A DNA stretch of 64,000 nt from SURF-43 sp964628985 (GTDB lineage Bacteria > Chloroflexota > Dehalococcoidia > UBA2979). Each line of letters begins with the position of its first letter. The first letter of the stretch is position 1. This document shows positions 59,308 to 64,000 of the stretch, piece by piece. The position numbers were made by a program, and so were the translations under genes. Under the pieces are notes generated by a model. The model saw only the letters and a list, made by a program, of their open reading frames with translations, had not been told where the DNA came from and made no database searches. The stretch covers positions 6,968-70,967 of the forward strand of contig CAZVNJ010000008.1 of assembly GCA_964628985.1 (NCBI GenBank). Direction: 5' to 3'.

Positions 59308-60630
59308 ATGCCCGCATCCCCGACCTCTGACGACGCACGCCCCGGCGCCCTGGATGGAATCCGCGTCCTCGAGTTCTCGCAGATCGTCGCGGGCCCGTTC
59401 GGCGGGGTCGTGCTCTCTGACCTCGGCGCGGACGTGGTGAAGGTGGAGCCTCCCGAGGGCGAGGGATACCGCAACCAAGGGGCCGTAGTCCCGGGGGAAA
59501 GCAAGCGGTTCCAGTCGCTCAACCGGGGCAAGCGCTCGTTCATCATTGACCTGCAACAGGAGGAGGGCCGCGCGCTCGTCCGGCACATCATCCCCTCGTT
59601 CGACGTGGTGTTGATCAACTACCGCCCCGGCATCGCAACGCGCTGGGGGATCGACTACGACACCCTGAAGGCGATCCACCCCGGGATCATCTACGTCTCC
59701 ATCACGGGCTTCGGCGAGCAGGGCCCGATGGCCGGCCTCGGTGCCACGGACCTCGTCGCCGGCGCCTATGGCGGGCTGGTCGCGGGGAACGAGCGGCTTT
59801 CCGAGGACGGCGGCCCGATGCAACCGACGCCCGCAATCTCTGACTACGTGACAGGTCTCGCCTGCGCCCTCGGCGTCACGGCGGCCGTCCTGCATCGCAA
59901 TAAGACGGGGGAAGGGCAGCGAGTCGACGCCTCGCTGCTTCGGTCCGCGCTGGCGATTCAGGACTTTTACGTGATGCGGCAGGATGCCACCGACGTCATC
60001 CAGCGGGACCCGATGCTCGCGGAGATCAATCGCCTCCGACGCGAGGGCGTCCCCTACAGCGCGCTGCTGGAGGCACGCCGGAACGCGCGCACAAACGCCC
60101 AGGGCGGTTCCCGCCTCTACTACGCCGGGTACTCCACGGCGGACGGCACGATCGTCCTCGGCTGCCTCACGAAGCCGACTCGCGCCGGCGCGCGCCGCGT
60201 CCTCGACATGACCGAGATCGACAAGACGGACGACGAAGCCTTCGACCCGCGCGATCCCACGATGCCCGCCGCGGTCGCTGGATGGAAGCGGCTCATCGCC
60301 GAGCGTGTCCGGCAGCACCCTACGTCCTACTGGATGGAACGCTTCATCGCCGCCGGCGTTCCGGCATCACCCGTACAGTTCCCGGAGGAACTCTCGGACG
60401 ATCCGCAGGTGATCGCACAGGGGTTGATGGCGCACCTGGATCACCCCATCACCGGGCCCCAGCAGGTCGTGGGGCCGGTGATGTCGATGAGCGTCACGCC
60501 GACGCGCGCACGACGCCCCTCACCGGTCCTTGGCGTGGACACGGACGACGTACTGCGCGAGTGCGGCCTCGACGAGGCGGAGATCAAACGCCTGCACGCG
60601 ATCGGCGCCGTCGGCCTGCGCGGTGAGTAG
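59308..60630 (+). CDS. CaiB/BaiF family CoA-transferase
   Basis: A 440-residue class III CoA-transferase with the usual N-terminal VLEFSQIVAGPFGGVVLSDLGADVVKVEPPEG, the LNRGKRSFIIDLQQEEG loop, the Asp-containing ISITGFGEQGPMAGL region and the C-terminal LGVDTDDVLRECGLDEAEIKRLHAIGAVG. It is longer than its neighbour at 52820 because of inserts between the two CoA-binding lobes. Substrate unknown. The CoA-transferases, SDRs and enoyl-CoA hydratase of this 52-64 kb region together suggest breakdown of organic acids through CoA thioesters; that is an inference. Confidence 0.93.
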   Translation: MPASPTSDDARPGALDGIRVLEFSQIVAGPFGGVVLSDLGADVVKVEPPEGEGYRNQGAVVPGESKRFQSLNRGKRSFIIDLQQEEGRALVRHIIPSFDVVLINYRPGIATRWGIDYDTLKAIHPGIIYVSITGFGEQGPMAGLGATDLVAGAYGGLVAGNERLSEDGGPMQPTPAISDYVTGLACALGVTAAVLHRNKTGEGQRVDASLLRSALAIQDFYVMRQDATDVIQRDPMLAEINRLRREGVPYSALLEARRNARTNAQGGSRLYYAGYSTADGTIVLGCLTKPTRAGARRVLDMTEIDKTDDEAFDPRDPTMPAAVAGWKRLIAERVRQHPTSYWMERFIAAGVPASPVQFPEELSDDPQVIAQGLMAHLDHPITGPQQVVGPVMSMSVTPTRARRPSPVLGVDTDDVLRECGLDEAEIKRLHAIGAVGLRGE

Positions 60631-60639
60631 CCGGACGGC

Positions 60640-61407
60640 CTACGCCGCGGAGTAGCCCCCGTCCACCGGCAGCACGATGCCGGTGACGAAGTCCGAGGCA
60701 TGCGAGGCAAGGAAGACAGCGGCCCCGGCCAGTTCCTCGGGCTCTCCAAATCGACCGGCGGGCGTACGCGCGACGATGCGGTCGTGCATGGCCCCGCTTG
60801 AGGCAACGCCCGCGGTCATCTCCGTCGTGATCCAGCCGGGCAGGATCGCGTTGACCTGGATGTTGTCCGAAGCCCACGCGGCGGCGAGCGACTTCGTCAG
60901 TTGGACGACTCCGCCCTTGCTCGCCGCATAGGGGATCGCGCGATTGATCCCGAAGAGCGAGTACATCGAGCCGATATTGATCACCTTCCCGCGCCCACCC
61001 GCCTTCAGATGCGGATGCGCCGCGCGGCAGCACTGGAATACCGACCGCAGGTTGGTGTCGACGATGCGGTCCCACACCTCGTCCGTGATCTGCTCGGGGC
61101 GTCCGCCCCCGGCGACACCCGCGTTGTTCACGAGGATGTCGAGGCGTCCGAACGCCTCGACTGTCGCCCCAACCGCCGCTTCGATGCTGGCGAGGTCGAG
61201 CACGTCGCACGGGACGGACTGAGCCCGCACGCCGAGGGTGCGCAGTTCGGCGACGACCGCCGCGCTCTTCTCCTGGTCGCGTGCGGCGACCATGACATCG
61301 GCTCCCGCGCCTGCCAGCCCGAGCGCGATCCCGCGCCCGATGCCGCCATTCCCACCGGTCACGAGCGCGACGGTCCCGGTGAGGTCAAAGAGCAGGCTGT
61401 CCGGCAT
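60640..61407 (-). CDS. Short-chain dehydrogenase/reductase
   Basis: A 255-residue classical SDR, length and motifs standard: TGGNGGIGRGIAL cofactor motif, NNAGVAGGG, INIGSMYSLFG with catalytic Ser, Tyr-Lys pair in YAASKGGVVQLTK, and the terminal FVTGIVLPVDGGYSA. The N-terminal GLAG segment and AARD after strand 2 fit NAD(P) binding. It resembles gluconate 5-dehydrogenase-like or 3-oxoacyl reductase subgroups. ATG 61407 is chosen for AAAGGGATCGG upstream. It converges with the CoA-transferase gene (9-base gap). Confidence 0.93.
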   Translation of the reverse strand: MPDSLLFDLTGTVALVTGGNGGIGRGIALGLAGAGADVMVAARDQEKSAAVVAELRTLGVRAQSVPCDVLDLASIEAAVGATVEAFGRLDILVNNAGVAGGGRPEQITDEVWDRIVDTNLRSVFQCCRAAHPHLKAGGRGKVINIGSMYSLFGINRAIPYAASKGGVVQLTKSLAAAWASDNIQVNAILPGWITTEMTAGVASSGAMHDRIVARTPAGRFGEPEELAGAAVFLASHASDFVTGIVLPVDGGYSAA

Positions 61408-61501
61408 ACCGATCCCTTTCCGTGCGGAACGGCGGGAGGCTAGCACGCAGGCCTTGTCCGCCTCCCGTGTCTTCCTCGCTTGCGGCGGGCCGGGTTCGCG
61501 G

Positions 61502-61540
61502 TGTATCCCCTAGATACAGGTTGTACGCGACGCCTCGTAC
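61502..61540 (+). promoter_or_regulatory. Inverted repeats upstream of the zinc ribbon gene
   Basis: Two short palindromes lie in the 15-50 bases before the Shine-Dalgarno: TGTATC-N5-GATACA (61502-61518) and GTACG-N8-CGTAC (61523-61540). They could be operators for a dimeric regulator or mRNA hairpins. No regulator gene is next to them. Confidence 0.3.
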
Positions 61541-61554
61541 CGCGGGAGGGCAGG

Positions 61555-61896
61555 ATGACCCAGGGACCGGACAGTGCTTCCTCCCTCAAGGGTGGCGGGG
61601 GCAGCCGCGAGTACATGTCAGAATTCGCGCGCGGACGGGTGGACCTCAACTGCGAGTCGTGCGGCTTCAACATGAGACGGAACGGGGACTTCGGGACGGA
61701 GGCGGACGGGTCCTACACGGAGCGCTACTGCTCCATCTGCTACGCCGGCGGCGCGTTCCGCCACTCGGCGAGCACCGTCGACGAGTTCCTCGCGCTGTCG
61801 ATCGAGGAGTTCGCCGCCGCGCGGAAGTCCGCGTCGGGCAAGCTCCGCCTGACGATGAAGAAGGAACTGCCGCGACTCGCTCGCTGGAAGAAGTGA
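61555..61896 (+). CDS. Zinc ribbon domain protein
   Basis: A 113-residue protein with two C-x2-C knuckles: LNCESCGFNMRR and YCSICYAGG, about 30 residues apart (residues about 34 and 67), the layout of a putative zinc ribbon seen in small bacterial proteins. The C-terminal half is a helical KK/R-rich segment ending RLARWKK, which may bind nucleic acid or membranes. The ATG follows GGGAGGGCAGG. It is preceded by two small palindromes and converges with the enoyl-CoA hydratase gene. Function unknown. Confidence 0.8.
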   Translation: MTQGPDSASSLKGGGGSREYMSEFARGRVDLNCESCGFNMRRNGDFGTEADGSYTERYCSICYAGGAFRHSASTVDEFLALSIEEFAAARKSASGKLRLTMKKELPRLARWKK

Positions 61897-61909
61897 CAGC
61901 GCTCCCGCG

Positions 61910-62785
61910 CTAGCGGTGATGCTCGTCTCGCTGCTGCTTGAAGGCTTCCCACCCCTGCTGCCGGAGCGTCTCAAGCCGCGCGGCGGAGACCGTGTCGCCG
62001 CGCGTGGCGTTCGCGAGCGCATCCAGGACGGGGTCATCGCGCCACTGCATCCCGCCGACAAAGCCCGCGAGTTCGTGGACCCGGTTCACGAGCAGTTTGT
62101 TCAACGCGACGGTCGTCGGCGGCAGACTGACGAGTCGTGCCGCGAATGCCCTCGTTGCCTCGTCCAGCTGATCGCCCGGGACGACACGGTTCACGAGGCC
62201 CATGCGCAGCGCGGTCTGGGCGTCGAAGAGGTCGCCGGTCATCATCAGTTCCTTCGCGTGCTTCGGGCCCACGAGGAACGGCGTGACGAGCATGGGTGGC
62301 GGGAACCCGTGGCGGATCTGGATCTCGCCAAACTGCGCGTCATCCGAGGCAAGCGTGAAGTCGCACATCCCGGCAATCTCGATCCCCTGCCCAACGGCAT
62401 GGCCTCGCACGGAGGCAATGACCGGCTTCGCCATCCGCCAGATGCGCAGCACCGTGTCGAGCATGCTCACCGGCTCGAGGTCGTCAGGTCGCTTCGAGCC
62501 CTGGAGATCACCGCCAGCGCAGAAGGTCCGTCCCGCGCCACGCACGATGATCGCCCGCGCGGTCTCGTCCGCCTCAGCGCGCTCGATCGCCTTCGCGAAG
62601 TGGTACGTCAGCGACCAGTCGACAGCGTTCAGGACCAGCGGCCGGTTGAAGGTGATCGTCGCAATGCCCTCGGCGACCTCGTAGAGGACGTCGTTGGCGG
62701 ACGGCGCGGGGACCTCATAGCCCTCGGGGGTGTACCGCTTCTGGGGATCGCGATCGGCGACGGGCACAGCGATAGGGTCAGGCAT
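61910..62785 (-). CDS. Enoyl-CoA hydratase/isomerase family protein
   Basis: A 291-residue crotonase-fold protein. Family landmarks: GIATITFNRPLVLNAVDW, the oxyanion-hole regions IIVRGAGRTFCAGGDLQG and AVGQGIEIAGMCDFTLAS, and the DAQTALRMGLVNRVVPGDQL helix. The usual catalytic glutamate at the second site is in FGEIQIRHGFPPP. It could hydrate enoyl-CoA, isomerise or cleave; the substrate is not evident. ATG 62785 has GGAGGAATCG upstream; the open frame extends to 62995 without support. Together with the neighbouring SDR, CoA-transferases and GNAT protein it fits a CoA-dependent degradation region. Confidence 0.93.
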   Translation of the reverse strand: MPDPIAVPVADRDPQKRYTPEGYEVPAPSANDVLYEVAEGIATITFNRPLVLNAVDWSLTYHFAKAIERAEADETARAIIVRGAGRTFCAGGDLQGSKRPDDLEPVSMLDTVLRIWRMAKPVIASVRGHAVGQGIEIAGMCDFTLASDDAQFGEIQIRHGFPPPMLVTPFLVGPKHAKELMMTGDLFDAQTALRMGLVNRVVPGDQLDEATRAFAARLVSLPPTTVALNKLLVNRVHELAGFVGGMQWRDDPVLDALANATRGDTVSAARLETLRQQGWEAFKQQRDEHHR

Positions 62786-62868
62786 CGATTCCTCCGGGGT
62801 CACAGCCAGCGAGGTCTGCGCTCGCAGATGATAGCCGCGAGTCCGGCCGAGACGCCCGAGGCCCGCCA

Positions 62869-63321
62869 CTACACGCCATCCGACCGCGGACGGAGCGCCC
62901 ATGTGTACATCACGGACTCCTCGCGGGTGGTGGGCGGGCCAACCGAGCGATAGGTGGCGTTCCCCGCCTCGTTGTCTGGGTCGGTGAGCACCCACACCTC
63001 ATCGAAGCCGAGCGCGCGCGCCCGCTCTGCGAACGCGGCAACGAGCGCCTTGCCGTGGCCGCGGCGTCGATGCCCCTCCACAACGTCGAGGGAGTAGAGC
63101 AGCATCTCAACGCGCCCGTCCGGCAGCGGCACGGTGTGCCCATAGGCGACGCCGACCGGTGCCCCGTCGACGAGCGTTACGGCGAAGTGCACCCGAGGGT
63201 CGCTGAGCCATCCCTCGACGACGCCGCCCGATTCCTCCAGCACCTCGCGCATGGCCCGGTCTGCAAGGATGTGGTCTGCCGGCCCGAGCCAGCGCACCTC
63301 GGGAGGAGTCGGAGAGGTCAT
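62869..63321 (-). CDS. GNAT-family N-acetyltransferase
   Basis: A 150-residue GNAT protein. The acetyl-CoA-binding motif A reads LLYSLDVVEGHRRRGHGKALVAAFAERARALG (Q/R-x2-G-x-G/A pattern RRRGHGKAL), followed by FDEVWVLTDPDNEAGNATYRSVG. Acceptor unknown. ATG 63321 overlaps the stop of the upstream SDR in ATGA, so the two are probably translated together. Confidence 0.85.
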   Translation of the reverse strand: MTSPTPPEVRWLGPADHILADRAMREVLEESGGVVEGWLSDPRVHFAVTLVDGAPVGVAYGHTVPLPDGRVEMLLYSLDVVEGHRRRGHGKALVAAFAERARALGFDEVWVLTDPDNEAGNATYRSVGPPTTREESVMYTWALRPRSDGV

Positions 63322-64000
63322 CGCGCTGTGTAGCCGCCATCGACGGCGAGCGTGGTGCCGGTGATGAAGGACGCATCGTCGCTCGCGAGGAACGCCGCTG
63401 CCGCGGCCACCTCCTCGGGACGGCCGAGGCGTGCCATCGGATGCAGGGACTCCAGGTAGGCCTTCGCCTCCTCCACGCTCACGGCGCCGGCGATCATCGG
63501 TGTGTCGATGTAGCCGGGGCAAACGGCGTTCACGCGGACGCCCCGACGCGCGTAGGCCAGGGCGAACTGTTTCGTCATGCCGACGACACCGTGCTTCGAT
63601 GCGACATAGCCGGAGACGGGCGGCGGCTCGTCCGGCCCCGGTGCTCGGGTGCCGACTAGCGCGACCAGGCCGGCGACCGAGGCGGTGTTCACGATGGCGC
63701 CTCCACCCCCTTCCACCATCGCCTGCGCTCCGTGCACGAGGCCGTAGTAGACGCCAGTGAGGTTGACCTCGAGCGTGCGTGCCCAGCCGCCGCCTGCGAT
63801 CCCCGCGTTATTCATCAGCACGTTGAGCCCGCCCAGGTCCCGGACGGTCCGTGCGACGGCGTCCCTGACCGATGCCTCGTCTGTCACATCGAGGTGCACG
63901 GCCTCGGCGCGCCCCCCGGCCTCCGCGATGCGGGCGGCCGTGTGGCGCGCCGCCTCCTCGTCGATGTCGGCGCACATGACGGCGGCGCCGTCACGGCCCA
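63318..64000 (-). CDS. Short-chain dehydrogenase/reductase, 5' end outside the window
   Basis: The gene enters from the right edge; 227 codons are visible, beginning in GRDGAAVMCADIDEE, which is the end of the second Rossmann strand, so only the N-terminal G-x3-G-x-G region is missing. Visible motifs are NNAGIAGGG, catalytic Ser in NTASVAG, the Tyr-Lys pair in YVASKHGVVGMTK and the C-terminal TLAVDGGYTAR. It is a classical SDR; the cofactor and substrate cannot be judged. Its stop overlaps the GNAT start. Confidence 0.92.
   Translation of the reverse strand, partial: GRDGAAVMCADIDEEAARHTAARIAEAGGRAEAVHLDVTDEASVRDAVARTVRDLGGLNVLMNNAGIAGGGWARTLEVNLTGVYYGLVHGAQAMVEGGGGAIVNTASVAGLVALVGTRAPGPDEPPPVSGYVASKHGVVGMTKQFALAYARRGVRVNAVCPGYIDTPMIAGAVSVEEAKAYLESLHPMARLGRPEEVAAAAAFLASDDASFITGTTLAVDGGYTAR

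Overview
The window is ordinary, very GC-rich bacterial chromosome: dense genes, frequent GTG/TTG starts, many lipoproteins with a clear lipobox, and no rRNA, tRNA, CRISPR array, phage or insertion sequence that I could recognise. The gene mix suggests a member of the Chloroflexota, perhaps in or near the Dehalococcoidia/Tepidiformales: CaiB/BaiF CoA-transferases, enoyl-CoA hydratase and SDR genes, FmdB zinc ribbon, DM13 protein, a radical SAM protein ending in a CCAEP tail, and a large STAND/BTAD regulator. That placement is an inference from gene content, not a measured result.

Layout. 1-4.0 kb: old yellow enzyme end, acyl-CoA-dehydrogenase-like flavoprotein, then a MEDS sensor protein with a GAF histidine kinase. 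4.1-9.0 kb (minus): SDR, membrane-bound spermidine-synthase-like protein, TypA/BipA. 9.1-16.1 kb: nitroreductase, polysaccharide deacetylase lipoprotein, small protein, phosphotransferase, a minus-strand redoxin/esterase pair, SH3 protein and an M20 peptidase. 16.1-20.7 kb: MFS transporter, ferredoxin, second MFS transporter, methyltransferase. 20.7-25.8 kb: cell-envelope group (esterase lipoprotein, deacetylase, amidase, D-Ala-D-Ala carboxypeptidase, LPG-synthase-type membrane protein). 26.0-29.3 kb: YHS metal-binding peptide, then a TPP riboswitch and a four-gene thiamin-precursor uptake operon. 29.5-34.5 kb: a hybrid histidine kinase with about ten PAS domains. 35.1-36.3 kb: cobalamin riboswitch and a lone BtuF-like binding protein. 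36.5-42 kb: cation exchanger, universal stress protein, and a dipeptide/oligopeptide ABC operon without ATPases. 42-45.5 kb: CCAEP-tail radical SAM protein, an unknown protein, an HDOD protein.

45.6-49.1 kb is the most unusual part. A 1088-residue STAND/TPR/winged-helix/BTAD regulator is followed on the same strand by a 33-codon gene for a signal peptide plus the six-residue mature peptide EVIWDL. Between them lies a tandem 11-bp direct repeat placed 8 bp from a TANNNT -10, the geometry known for SARP/AfsR targets. This looks like an AfsR/AfsS-type module with a secreted peptide output, and may be an undescribed peptide signalling system; the peptide-permease operon is 4 kb away.

49.2-64 kb: unknown protein, RlmB-type RNA methyltransferase, DM13 protein, secreted protein of unknown function, two CoA-transferases, aldo/keto reductase and histone-deacetylase-like protein sharing a symmetric promoter region, FmdB, small conserved proteins, extracellular FKBP, oligoribonuclease, CBS protein, two SDRs, zinc ribbon protein, enoyl-CoA hydratase and GNAT acetyltransferase. 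The last SDR runs off the end.
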